Shown in pieces: positions 49,069 through 62,739 of a stretch of 64,000 nucleotides of DNA. The notes below the pieces were generated by a model that was given only the letters and a program-made list of their open reading frames with translations, made no database searches and had not been told where the DNA came from. The DNA is taken from positions 97,751,183-97,815,182 of the forward strand of contig NC_134416.1 of assembly GCF_030867145.1 (NCBI RefSeq), in the 5' to 3' direction. Origin of the DNA: Opisthocomus hoazin (taxonomy: Eukaryota; Chordata; Aves; Opisthocomiformes; Opisthocomidae). Each line of letters begins with the position of its first letter. The first letter of the stretch is position 1. Both the position numbers and the translations under genes were made by a program.

Positions 49069-52000
49069 GTCTGTTCAGTCTTGTGTCTTTACTGGCACTC
49101 CTTCAGACTCCCTCTGGTAAGCAAGCTAACCTTCAGCTTTACAGCAAAGTGACACAGGACAGGACTCATCTCTGGGGTCTGCTAAATTTTTACCAGTGTT
49201 GCTGTAAAAACCGGACTTGTTTCACAAATGAACACTTTGGAAGAAATCGAACTCTGTAGGAAAATTTCACATAGACCACAGGACTGTAACTGATTTTAAA
49301 ATAATGTGTCTTCCAAAGTAGAAAATTGGATGAATTGCTAAGACTCCTGCAAACTAAGACCAAATTTATAAAAGCAAAGGCAACAGAAAAGCAAGTCAAC
49401 TGATGGCTTCCAAAATTGTCCAAGAGATGCAATCAACTTCACATCAACTCAATTTTCAACAGATGGTTCAGTTTTATCAAGGAATGGCAGCACTAAACCA
49501 CTCCAACACGCAAAATCGCCAGACAGCAGCTAGACTCACGTGGGTCCCAGCCACGGCAGGGCACTGAGCAACACCAACACGAAACTGATAGCTACAAGTC
49601 AGGTCTGTTCTGCTTGATAAAGGTGTTTTTTACAGTGCACTCCTTCGTGGCACAACTTGTAATTTATCACTTCCTGAATCCAAAAGTCTCCCCTGAATTT
49701 GTGCCAGACGGCACCGAAGCCAAGGCTTTAATGCGACCTGGAGTCTCTGCTGGCGAGACTCTGGCTCCTTAAGCTGCTAAATGCTTGCTCTGATCTGTTG
49801 TGAGCCTCCTAAAGGGCAAAGCTCCTGCCTGAAATCGCAATTAGAAAGAGCCTTTAGGACAGACATCTAACACCCACGCGTAATTGTCATGATCAAGTCA
49901 TTCCTCAGATTGCAGTCTGACCGAGGGTCGAAAAAACATCAACCCTTTCCCCTGGACAGCACCCTTGGTGGAGACCCCAAACGCTGGAGTAACAGACGCA
50001 CAGAACGCAGTATTTGGTTGTTCTGCACATCATTTGCTCCATCCAGACACAGAGGACACCTGACTTCCCCCCGTGGAAATCCTTCTTCCTCCATGAAGTA
50101 CCGGCTGGCTCAGAAGAGTACAGGCACAGTAATGACAGATTACAGCAGCCGCATGGACACCATTTAGGCAGAAGGAACTTCACAGAGAGATGGCAGGGGA
50201 GGGAAGAAGAAAAGCACCCAGTACTTTGTTTCTAGATTTCTCTGTGAGAACTTGAGTAGGACTATGTCAGTTTTGCTACTGTGTCTTAAAAGTGCTATTT
50301 TCCTGGCTTAGGAAAGTGCTTCGTGGAAGACAGGTACAGAGAAGATGATCATGAAAACCACCTAAAAGGATGCGAAAGAGTAATTTTTAATTTAAAAACC
50401 AGTAACTTTTCTCAGTGTCTTAGTTCTTTAAATCTCTTCTCCTTTACTACTAAAATGAAGTCATGGCAATTTTACTCTGGAGAAAAGCAGCAGAAATTAA
50501 AAAGCAGTCAATCTTCCCATGCTTAGAGTGGGTTTGGAACTTGTTTTCACATCCAAACATGACTGATATTTCCTCAGAAGTAGGGGGATTTTTTAAGCCA
50601 GACTTTTCTGAAACATTCCCCACGTTCTTCTGCTCTCAATCACCAGCTCCTCAAGTCCAACCCAAAGCCAGGCTTTCCTCCCAGCAAAATTTGAAAAGTG
50701 TCAATAAATTGACTTCTAATATATAATCCAGCTGAACTGATATGAAAATTTCTGCATGCCCATTGTTTGTCTTTTTAAAAACACGTTATACTGAGCGATT
50801 CTTATCCATACGTACTGCTCAGCAGCCTTTACGGGATTCAAGCCCGTAACCTGAAAGAAGTGAGAGGGAAACGCCTGCACCCACAACAGGAAAATGCACT
50901 GTAAAGCCAGGACGGGCAGGGCTAGGGCGAGCTCCCCGTCAAAGGCAGAGACTTCAGCCGCAGTGCCGCGTTGGTCACCCTCCCACCTCCAACAAACCCT
51001 TTCACGCCCTGCTCCCCTAGCCATCGCTTCTTCAGGTGCTTGTACTTGTCAACTTTGATGGCGTCGGCTTACTCAACAGAGTTTCAATCTCCAAATTGCC
51101 GCGATCACAGAACAAGGAGCATTAAAACCTGTGCATGTCCTGTCCAAGGACCTGGAGCTTCAGGTCCCTCTAACCTAAGAGCATGGGTATTTCAAGGAAA
51201 GAAGCCCTCTACGGTCTTCTCCAGCACGCAGCTAGCTGCAACTGGAACAGGTTCAGGTCAAAACATAGACAAGTTTGATGCCTGCTTTGTTTTTGAAGAC
51301 TGTCCCAGAGTATTTGTGTCCATAGACAAGCACTGTTGAGAGTACATAGGAGAATAAAAACAAAGAACATGCCACAGCTAAAAAGTTCATTTGGTATTTC
51401 TACCGTATGGCACTGGCAAGTCAAGAAATATGCGAATAAACGTGAAGTAACAGAAAGTGTTTTGCATGTCCAAAGTTCTCCTGCCCTTTATCCACACACA
51501 CATCCTCAAAAACCATAAAAAACCTTTAAAAATCACTAGCACTGCTGGTAGCAACTTGCTAGAAAAAGAGTATGGGCACACTGCAACAACACTTGTGCCT
51601 CAGAAAAACCTGCTGCCAACTCCAGGCCAGATTTCACTGCAAACTCAATAATGACATCCTGGCTCTTTTGTACAATCTCTACAGGTCTGAACGTGAAAGT
51701 ACTGCATTTACCGACAGCAAGCGTTCGCACGATGAGCTGAGCTTCACTCCAACTACTGCAACTGACCTGCCTGACTCATCTTCCAGCCCTGGGTATTTGA
51801 GATAAGAGACAGGCTTCAGAATTAGCCACTCTCATGCCACAGGTTAGAGTTGCCCCTTCTAAAAATAACACTGTATAGAAGGAACACAGTAATTTTAGAG
51901 TTTTTCCACTGCACCAAAACAGTCAAAGGAGGAGACTAAAAAAACAAATACAAAAATGTTTTTGTATTTATATTCAGCCTGTCATCCAGCTTACTTTACA

Positions 52001-53284
52001 AGCAAGGACATCTCAAGGGTATTTTTAAGACAACAACCGCAAAGCAGTACATTACCACACTGACCATTTGCACTAGTGCTTAAAGATTTCGACCAGGTCA
52101 AGACACTGCTGAGTGAGGTTCATCTACAAAGCTGCTGTAGTCATATTTCAGGTCCTGCTTGTCTATATATAGCAAAGATAAGAGCTGGAACTAGCTTCAC
52201 TGTCGGAGAAAAGATACTCAAGTGGTTCTGATTGGCTTGTTGCAAGTTCATGCTTTTGTCAACAATGATCAATAAACTCACAGTCTTGGAGCTATTTAGT
52301 CTACTTTCTGTTAGTCACTGTCACCTTACTCTTGTGTTTCAGAGTAATCTTTTTGCTTGATTTGCATGGACTTAATGCTACTCCGGAGTAACCACACAAC
52401 AGCCTCTTTGTGAACCTTCCTTTCTAAAGGTAGACGGAATATCTTCTACAAGAAGACAGCATTCGTCCATGCCTCCGCATCAGCCCAGGCGAATGCTGCC
52501 TCCTCACCATGACAGGGTAATTTCTTACACACCGCTTAAAGCTTTGTGCAATAGCAATGGATTGTTAAAGGCACAGGCTGGAACGCCAGAGATATTTAGG
52601 TTTCTTAAGTGCATGTTCAGAGCTATCTGTGTGATTGCCTGAGTTTCCAGCTGAAGTGAGCCCTTGTTGCCTGAACACATTATTCAGCGCGTCCATTGAA
52701 ATGCACAGCAAGTCCTGCGGGCTGTTCGTCCCGGAGCAGCCACGTGAGACAGACTACCAAAAGCGTTTGGGAAAAGAGGGATTTAAGTTTTGAAGCCGCC
52801 CTGGCAGGGTCTCAGCACACTGACAGAAGGTGCAACTCGCAGCACGGACCCCAGCTGGAACTTTTTGTGGACCCCCCTTCTCCACCTGCGAGTAATCTGT
52901 TGCCATTTCATCTGAGGTCACCTTCACTAAAGCCTCCAATCCCCGCAGACCAAACCCCAATCTGGCCCCATCCACCCCACATTGTGACCGGTCAGCAGGC
53001 TTCTCCTGAAGAAAATCAATCAGGCTGCCTGATAGCTACCGACATACCATGAAGGAACAAGCTGTGAGGTACTAATTGCTAGGACAGCTGTCCTTCCTTA
53101 CCCATCCCACGCCAAGGCAGCCAGCGTCGCCACTGTTCACTACAACGGTCAAGAGGACAACTGCACACACCGCTCCGTGTCTGCTGAGCCTGCGCACGGA
53201 CCAACGGCAGATGGTGAAACCCCGACTCGCCACATCAGCGACGACTTCAAATAACTCAGGGGACTGAGCGCCCACCCTTATTTC

Positions 53285-53328
53285 GCTTTTTTCTTCTTCT
53301 TCTTCTTTTTTTTTTTTTTTTTTTTTTT
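53285..53328 (+). repeat. (TTC)n and poly-T tract
   Basis: TTC triplets run into an unbroken series of T, giving a pyrimidine tract of more than 40 nt. On the gene strand it is (GAA)n plus poly-A. Confidence 0.9.
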
Positions 53329-54465
53329 AGTTTTTCCACTGTACTTTCACTCCTCCACACCAGACTTTTCAACCACGTATTTGACAGGTTATTGGCAGGC
53401 CAGGTATGTAAGTCCATTTCTATACTTAAAGGCAATAAATGATGTTCTAGGATGGTTCCTGTAACATGATTTCTTCCTGCCTGTGTGGCATGGATAATGG
53501 CGTTTAGTATCAAGCGTTTATTCCTGAAAGATACAACACTTCATCAGGGGGTAGAAAATTAGGATGAAAATACTTGAGAAAATCTATTTAAGATGAATTT
53601 CATATTGCACAGCCAAAGTCTGCCGTAGCTGTAAAACCTTTTCTTGTAATCATCTGTGAAAGAACCTAATCCTATGTACTTCTAATACCTAGTGTAGTCT
53701 TACTACAAATAATCTCACACTCTATTACATGAAGCCCTCCATGTAGGTAGTTCTCACTGAAATGCTAACACAGTTATCACTTCAGGAGTACATCCTGAAA
53801 TAGTATTGCAAACGACTTTGATCTGCATTATCACTACTCTCCTTGCTTTCCGTGGTGACATGAAACTGAGCAATCTTTTTTCAGACTGCAGCTCTACACG
53901 GGGGGAGAGAGAATACAGGGACATCACCTCCTCTTCTCTACTGCAGGTAAGTAGAAAGGAGGAGGTGGAGGAACCTCACTTCCAGCCACAAAAGCTTGCA
54001 ATGCATGGGTGGAAGGAGCTAACACCGCACTCCACAGAGGGACAAGAGACATCAACTTGTGGAGCACAAAGAGAGCAGAAGAAGATATACAAATCTCACT
54101 TTATTCTCTGCTTCACTCCTGGCCACCCACCTGCTGGCCCTCTGGACCTGGTCACACCCTGTTCCTTTAGGACTGCATGCTTCAATGCCATTTACGTCTT
54201 GAGATTCTTCTATTTTGGGGCATTGCTTTAAAAAGAATACTAAAAATTCTCTCAGATTTCAGAATTCAGTTTAGTGATTTGTGAGCTAACCTGTGTTTCT
54301 CACCTATATGACTGCTACTAAAATGTTGTGTCTGAGTTTGGAGCACAATTAAGGAGACCGCTACACTGGAAACCATTTAGATGAGAGCCATGAGAATTAA
54401 GAACTGAGTTTAAAAAAAAAAAAAAGGCAGTAAGAGACTTCATTAAAACACATTTCTGGCTGTCA

Positions 54466-54766
54466 AAAGGACGGGGCCAGACTCTTTTCAGTGGTGCCCA
54501 GCAACAGGACAAGGGGCAATGGGCACAAACTGAAGCACAGGAAGTTCCGTCTGAACATGAAGAAGAATTTCTTCACTCTGAGGGTGACGGAGCCCTGGAA
54601 CAGCCTGCCCAGGGAGGTTGTGGAGTCTCCTTCTCTGGAGATATTCAAAACCCACCTGGACAAGGTCCTGTGCAGCCTGCTGTAGGTGACCCTGCTTTGG
54701 CAGGGCGGTTGGCCTAGATGACCCACAGAGGTCCCTTCCAACCCCTACCATTCTGTGATTCTGTGA
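54466..54766 (+). mobile_element. CR1 LINE 3' fragment, plus strand
   Basis: It begins 'ggacggggccagactcttttcagtgg' and ends 'accattctgtgattctgtga'. The terminal 64 codons of ORF2 remain open ([20 protein letters not shown] ... [13 protein letters not shown], stop). Antisense to MYO10. Confidence 0.95.
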
Positions 54767-54937
54767 AAAGCCTTGAGGAGATCATCAATGAGAAAGCTGA
54801 GAGGCCTTGATAGTAATCTGGGAGTAGTTATACCAAAAGCATAATTTTGATAACAATTTCTAGTATACAGCAGATAAAGACATAAAAAGCATGAAAATCA
54901 AAGCAAGATTTATTCAAACCAGAAGGCACATCAAGAT

Positions 54938-55061
54938 CTGCCTGGACAAGGTCTGGACAAGGTCCTGTGCAGCCTGCTGTAGGTAACCCTGCTTCAGCAG
55001 GGGGGTTGGACTGTTTGACCCACAGAGGTCCCTTCCAACCCCGAACATTCTGTGATTCTGT
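54938..55061 (+). mobile_element. Short CR1 3' fragment, plus strand
   Basis: About 124 bp with the CR1 end: 'ggtcctgtgcagcctgctgtagg', 'ggttggactgtttgacccacagagg', 'cattctgtgattctgta'. A 12-bp internal duplication (ctggacaaggtctggacaagg) marks its 5' side. It lies 170 bp downstream of another CR1 in the same orientation. Confidence 0.92.
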
Positions 55062-56834
55062 ATTCAGTGAAGAGCTTACCCATGGTGGAGGGACCATCTA
55101 AAGCCACCAGACACTTCCAAGAAAACACGGGATGTCCTCTTCCTTCCGGTAGGCGTTAATGGCTTCCTTACAGTTTGCCACGCAGAGGGCTAGACTAAAA
55201 GATCTAACTAGTCCCCTTTTCATCACTCCATTTGTGGAAAAAATACCACTTTTACTTATCTGAAGAAGCTTAGTGCCGACTTCTGTAACCTTTGGTATTG
55301 GGACTCCCAAAGACCGACGGCCCCAGAGAGAGGAACAAGCCACACAGCTGCCAGCCTGCAGCGCGTGCTGCAATCCAGAACCGCGCTTCCCACGTGCAAG
55401 CCTCGCCTTGCCAGGGAGCAAGTTCATTACCTATGCAAGTATTCGGTGGTCCAGCAAGAGAAGTTTGGCTGAGATTTTACAGTCGGTGAAGATACAGGCT
55501 GCAGCACTACAGGATAGCGTAGACTGAATCATTACAAAGCCTTCACACATTCACCACGAAACAATAAAATACTCCTCCACACTATCAGCTTCATGCGTTA
55601 AAAATGGGAAAAGCCCTGTAACCATCATGAAACACACCTCTGCAAACCATAAGGCTTAAAATAATAAAAAAATCTGAGTTGTCTTTAACTGATTTAAATG
55701 TGGAGCGTACATGTTTGTCGTATGGCCACGAGGGCCAGCAGCTTCCCAGCTAAAAGTCCAAATCAGATTCAAGCAACGTTAAAAAGTAAGCACTCGATCG
55801 CACCCCTTTGTCAATACTGAGGCCACAAGCACCTTCTCCTCCAACACATTTCACCCCTGCCCGTGGTTCGTTCCCTCAGCGGCCCATAAAAGATGCCTAC
55901 AAAGCGCAAGGCTGACGTAACGCGCAGACTTGCTGCCCGGTGCTTGCTCAAGCAAGGAAATGTTCCACTGCAATTCCTACACCAAAAAAAAAATATATGG
56001 TTTTATAACATTGTCTCCTAAGGAGCCCTTCCTCCTCGCCTTCCTGTATCGAGCCTTTTGTTTGCAAGCCGTAATGGGAAATCAGCCAGGCTTAAAACAC
56101 AGCCAATATGTGGTACGTGTAGATGAGGAGCGCCACAAAATATTCCGCCGAACAGCTTCGGGTTGCTGGGACACCGGAGGGTGGGCAGCACTGGCAGGGC
56201 AGATCATTCCCACCCAGGCACAGGGCTCCGTGCACGGTGGCTGCGACCGGGCCCTCCCCGGCACCCCTGCCATGACCAGCTGCCCCGGGACCCCGCACCG
56301 ACGGCCGCCGAGCCGGACCCTGGGCGCCAAAGCTGCCCCACCGCGCTCCGCACGGCCCGTGCTGGTTTCCACCATTACCGAGGGCTCGCTTCAGCCCAGG
56401 GGAGCCCCACACACCGGGGGGCTGCAGACTAGCCATCAGTGGTCTGGAGAACTGCTTTAAGTTTTAAAAGTAGGAGGAAGCCTGCAACACTGCAGTGAAG
56501 ATACTTGTTAAGTCTAGAGCGGGGAAATTCGAGTTTACAGAAAGCGGCGGGGATCCCCATGACCAGCACAGACGTCTACCCGGCTGACAGCAAGAGCTGC
56601 GTGACGGCCCAGACAAACGACCCAGCTCAATCCCATGTAATCAGTATGTTAATTACTCCTACGTCTTACATCTCTGCAAGTCTCGGATAGCGTCAAACTA
56701 ACTTTGGCATTTCTCTTAGAATTTTGTCCCTTGGGCTGCTGCTCTTGTATCCCTACGCGTTTACATTATAAATTCAGGACTTGCCTTGCAGATCTGCAGC
56801 CGATTAGACAAGAAGATACCAAGACTGGTGAAAC

Positions 56835-56851
56835 TGTGTGTGTGTGTGTGT
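56835..56851 (+). repeat. (TG)n microsatellite
   Basis: Eight TG dinucleotides plus T. Confidence 0.9.
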
Positions 56852-57783
56852 TTGCGGGGAAGGGACAGACAATGAAGGTAGCTCTTTGTTCTGGTGTATA
56901 TTCATTTAACAGAAAAAGGCAACAAATACATTCTCTTTGGACCGCTTTGTTACAACACAACAGCCCTGTCCCTTCCCCCCATTAAGAGCTGGAAAGTCTC
57001 CTACTTGAATTCTTTGCTGTTTCTGAGAACCACATCAAAATCAAATGAGATATTTCTGATCATTCTGAAATTTCCATCCTAAACCAAACAAAAAGCCGCT
57101 TTACTGATTTCTTCATATATTACATAAACACGAGATGGAGGGGCTGTGCAGATCATAGCCAGCTGTGCTGCCACAGGTGCCACGCTAAAGGCACAGGTGA
57201 GTCAACATCACCTTGGCTAAAACAGCAGCTAGCTCCTCGCACTGCTAGCAATTGCATTTGGTAGAGCAAAAAACCCCCATTGTCATCTCACTGCTATAGA
57301 TTACATATTGGCAATCATTAACACTTGCCGTGAAAGTCACCATATATTGTCCCTTCACAAAAAAATTGCACAAACTACTTCTTTGTTCCAATTCCTATAT
57401 CTCCATGAAATAAGAGTTAAGTATGGCGTAAATTAACTTTACTTTATTAGAATGGTGCAGTTACCCAGAACTGACGGCAAGAAACGTCCCGTTACATCAA
57501 TATGGTTATCAAGCGATTAACTGATCTAACTATCCACACACACACAGAGAGAGGGAGGAAGAATGACTTATAATAGACAGTAAAATTACACCAGGACCTA
57601 ACTAATTTAACATTCAACCACTTTCTGAGTGATTTAACTGGGATGCCACTGTTCATTTCCACACAGCATGCAGAATATACAGGCAGGGACGCTGGTCAAT
57701 GGGCCTTTGTTTCACTAAAGCTAGTTCCATCTTTTCTTCATTACAGGCAGCACATACTTCGTTGACTGTGTCCATTTTTTAGA

Positions 57784-58255
57784 TCACAGAATCACAGAAT
57801 AGCAGGGGTTGGAAGGGACATCTGGGTCATCTAGTCCAACCCCCCAGCCAAAGCAGGGTCACCTACAGCAGGCTGCACAGGACCTTGTCCAGGCAGGTCT
57901 TGAATATCTCCAGAGCAGACTCTACAACCTCCCTGGGCAGCCTGTTCCAGGGCTCCGTCACCCTCAGAGTGAAGAAGTTCTTCCTCATGTTCAGACGGAA
58001 CTTCCTCTGCTTCAGTTTGTGCCCGTTGCCCCTTGTCCTGTCGCTGGGCACCACTGGAAAGAGTTTGGCCCCATCCTCCTGACACCCACCCTTCAGATAT
58101 TTGTAAGCATTTATTAGGTCCCCTCGCAGCCTTCTCTTCTTCAGGCTGAAGAAGCCCAGCTCCCTCAGCCTCTCCTCGTAGGAGAGACGCTCCAGTCTCC
58201 TCACCATCCTCGTAGCCCTCTGCTGGACCCTCTCCAGTAGCTCTTCATCTTTCAT
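57784..58255 (-). mobile_element. CR1 LINE, 5'-truncated, minus strand
   Basis: The 3' end is two TCACAGAA octamers, then 'tagcaggggttggaagggacatctgggtcatctag'. The final 130 codons of ORF2 are open ([20 protein letters not shown] to DKVLCSLL, stop). One in-frame 6-nt deletion removes part of the PSLEIF segment ([10 protein letters not shown]). Sense to MYO10. Confidence 0.95.
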
Positions 58256-61200
58256 GAAATGAATGATGATCCCATGGAGAAAAGTTCTGCCCTTACTTAT
58301 GGTTTTACAATCTGCTGTGTCACATTTCAGTAAGAATATGGCTCTTCCTGCGCCAGAAGTGGATTTTTTCCACCCCTCTTCCCTATTTTCTGATGGTGGT
58401 GAAAACCCACCATTGAGACTCCATGATCAGTTAGATGCACTTGCACTGCTGACACATCATCACTACGTTCTCCTGTGGATTCCACGCCACCGGAGCAACG
58501 GCTGTAACAAGTCTTCTCCTCTCCTCTGCACAGAGGACTTGCAGCTCTAGGCTGGGTACGCAGCTGTACGGGAGCTGCACATACACCTCACCCCTCTCCA
58601 AAGCTGTACGGCAAGAGGCATCGTGCCTCCAGGTACTCTGTTCTGTGCTGGCCAAAGCAGCATAACACTAGGAACAACTTCACCAAAGCATTTAGACGTG
58701 TGCTTAGAGCTCATTGAGGCCAATGAGATGTGCATGCCCTTTAAGAACTGGGCTGATTTGAGAGGTGCTATGTTGTGCACGCCAGCGCTCAACGGAAAAT
58801 GGCAATTTTGGATGGCTCGACAGCCATCTCTCCCCTGAGAAACTCCAAGGCTGGCTTAAGTACATAACAAAACTTAACCCTTACTGTCTGAATCAGAAAG
58901 AGACACTGAAGATAGAACCAGCTTTCCCTAAATGCAACTTTGACATGCGAATTGTTTGCTTATATTAAAAACTTCTGTGAAGCTAATTTAAGTGCTAAAC
59001 CACTTTTAACAAAAATCATAATTTCTCCCTTTGAAATATGACTTAATGAGGCTGGACATTGTTTCGTTTTGGCTAAATATGCACAAATGGTGTGGGTGGC
59101 AAGCTGCAGATGGACATACTCGTGCTTTTCACGCTGAATCCGAGGCAGCCATTCCTTCGAGAAAGCTAGCATCACAGAGGTTTTGGCATTTATCTGGCTT
59201 TCTGAAAGTGGGTGTCTTCTCTCAACCCATCTACTTTACCTTAAAAGTTTTGAGACCCCTAAAAGCCCCTACTTACCACATACTTAATGTTTTAGATTTC
59301 TAGATCTACAGAGAGTAAGTTTCAAAAATGCCACGACAGATCTCATCATGTGAATAGTGGAAATATTACATAGCACTACGAGTCTGGTGAAAAACTTGCC
59401 TTTTCTACCCTAAACGTCGCGCGATGCTCACAGGAGCGTGCGACAATCCAAGGCGGCGGCCACAACGAAAAACTCCCCAGTGTCCCGAACGATTTACCCG
59501 CTGCAACGGGCTTCTTGGCTCACCAGCAACTTCACAGGCCGGAACAGAGCGCACGCTCACCCTGTGCTTGGGTCTGAACGACGACACCGACAGCGCCCAC
59601 GGAGCCCGAGGGGCTGCGGTGCTACCACCTCCCCAGCAAAGCTCCCCCGAGCCGCCCCGGCTGCCCGGATCCCGGCTGCCCGAACAGGGAACGCACATCA
59701 GGAACATGGAGGAGACAAAACCAGCAACAGCAGCCTCAAAACTGACCACGCGTCAGCCACAAGCCTCCTGTGGTTTAGGCTGACTGCCGTCACGCAGCCA
59801 CGACTCAGCTGATGTTCTGAAACACGGACTCCACCGCTGCTACGTTCTGCTTCATACAACTGAAACCACAACCCCATTTCTGTAATTCTAACGACAGTGT
59901 TAGGAACGGACCTGCCGTGCTCCTTGGGCTTGTAAACTGCCTAGAACCGCCAGAAACAGTAAATTCTGGGTGCAAGGTAGACAACAAAGATGAGATGCTT
60001 TGATGCGCTTTCAGTAAACATTTCATGCTTAAAGTTTCATCCTACGAGGTGACAGCAGATGTTCTGAAGTGTATTGAGTCCTTACAAATTCATCACAGTA
60101 AGGTTTTCCCCCCCATGATGTCTTTGCCGCTTCGCTGCATCCTGTGACTAAGTTAAGAAAAGCCACTGTATTTGGCTTGGCAATATAGCCACATGCATAT
60201 ATATATATACACACATAAACAGATAGATACAGTTAAAGACAAAAAAGTTTAGCAACTGACCCAAGGCTGTTACTTTCTGCTCTTGACACGGGTTTTGTGT
60301 TCTGGGTGTAGCTCTGACAAAGGTCTGGGAGCAGTTGGGGCAGTACTATAACTTTCAGATAATTCCTATCACTAAACTAGCTGTATTGTATGGAAAAAAT
60401 TACTGTTGCTATGCTTCCACTTACGTTACAGGTTGTAAATAATTCTTTTTTTAATAAGCCAACAAATCAGAAAAAAAAAAATCTTACCTTTTTCGAAACT
60501 AAGCAGTTTTAGCAAAAGAAATACTTAATATGTACCACTGATGTTCCACACATTAAAAATACCTGTATTTTGACCTACCACCACAGTTACCACTTGGTGT
60601 TTAACAGGACACGACACCAGTGAGAGAAGAACAGCTACAAGTTACGAGAACCCCCTTTTCCCAGTCTCATAGGCACTTTATCAGATCCTATCTCCTCCGC
60701 CTAGATTTGCAAGGCAAATGTAGGGTTGCTTTTCTTGAGACCAGAACAAAACTCCCATAGACTTCAGTGATGCAGGATCAAACCCATTCCCTTTATAACA
60801 GGTCCTTTCAAGCAATTTTACCCTAATTTTCTACCCTGTGGCTGAATTCTAATGTTTGCAGAGGCAAGCTCTTTAAGTGGGAAAGTAAGGAGCAAAATGC
60901 AGATCCCAGAAGCAAAGGCAGGGGTGAAGAAAGCTATTTTACCTGCTGGGTTGGGTTGGGGGATTTATTTCATCAGAGACGGAAGGCGGGAGTTGACGCA
61001 GCAAACAAAGTCACAATATACCGCTGTTATGGCACCCTTTCCATTACTACTGCAATAAACACTTTTTTTTCCAGGCATATTCTGTTTCTTATACTTTTAT
61101 GGTGAAAAAAGTACTGTCTCCAATGTGCCCCATCAAGTTTCTCCAGTAAAACTACAAAATCAAATTAGACTTCTGGGTGCTGCAGATATCTCGCTGGACC

Positions 61201-62739
61201 CCCCCACCCCCAAACACACTTGTCCCCAGTGTCACTTAATTATCGTGTAATCAAAGCAGAACTACAGCTGTGCCTTATACTTGGATAAATTACAGGAATA
61301 CTACGGTCCTGAACTCTACATAGCTGTTTTTCCTGAATCTACACCATACGCTGCTGAACAACAGAAAAGACCTTTCTCCAGAAAGCAGCCCATCAGTGCA
61401 GCACAGCTCTTCCCCCATCTGCACACACAGCTCCACTTCTGCTGACTTTTTCTCTGCCCTGCAAACAATCACCCCTTTAACTTTCCTAGTGTGATTCACT
61501 GAAGCAGACTGCTCCTGGCATTCGAAAATATGATTAGATCAGTAAATTTAGTAGTTTCTTCACAAACTTGATTCTGCGTGCATTTACCCTCTTTAACAGA
61601 AAATACAAGCCCAGAAACACTTCCAGTACAGTTTGCTCAGCCAAACTCCAGGCACTTTCTTCTCTTTTTTCTACAAGACCACTGCAGCTCCAAGTCGGCA
61701 AGATTAAAATTATTAAAAAACCCGCATGAATTAAACCCCTTACCTTACAAGGCTTTTTCACCCTTCAGCGTTCGCCCATTGTGAAAAACCGAGTCTTGAG
61801 CAGCTGCAGCTACGCACACGCACACAGACATGCACAGAACAGGGCTTTCTTCAGCTCACTGGTATTTCAAGTCTTTCATGTGATATCTTTGGCTGTACTT
61901 GCTTAATTCATTCCTGCTGCTGCTCAAAGGAAGTCAAGCCTAGCGAGGGCTGGCTCTGCAGCAGTCGCTGTAGCTATTCCTGACTAACAGGACACGAGGG
62001 TTAAGTTCACCTTATAGGCACCAAGAACGTAAATACATTTCACAGCCAACAAATTCCTAAACCTTAAGAGGCAAAATGCACAAAATGCCTTAAGACACAG
62101 TTTAGCAAGGGGGTTACAAATGTCAAAAGTTTTTGCTAGAGAACAATACTCTGTGCCCCAGCGATGCTTCTGGAGCTCTAAGGATGTCTATTTATCATGG
62201 ACTGTGCATATTCCCTTGGAGCAGTTACCATGAGAACACAGCAAACAGGATTTGAATGTAAATTGCCATCTAGAGATGTGGGGGGATTTTTTTTTTTTTT
62301 TGCTGGGAGCTGAAAAAGAAAACTTCCCAAGCTTGATGAAGTACAGACGTTTTCTGTGCATACATTTGCATGACAATGCCTGCAATTCAAATACTTGGTA
62401 GAGTGCACCAGAAGGAAGAAAAGCTGAGTTCTTTGCTCGATATTTACAAAAAACAAATTCTTCAGGTTTGGGATCAGTAGTTGCAGTTCCTTGAATGCCC
62501 ATCCACGTCACGCAATCACATATGAAGGAATTCATAAAACATGAAAAAATCCATCAGGTGGCACAAAATGCAGAATTATTGCCATGCCTGCAGTCAGCTG
62601 GAGGTGGCAAGAGCCTTTGCTGCTGACAGGTTGGTTGCTGCCGCAGTCAAAATACTTCTCACTTCTAAATACGACACTGAACTACACAGCAATTACCGTA
62701 TTTTAAAAATACCCCACCCCTCGGCATTTTATTCTTCCC

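Noticed and set aside
57535..57555. CACACA...GAGAGA run as a notable repeat
   Set aside because: Too short and imperfect to support more than a trivial microsatellite.
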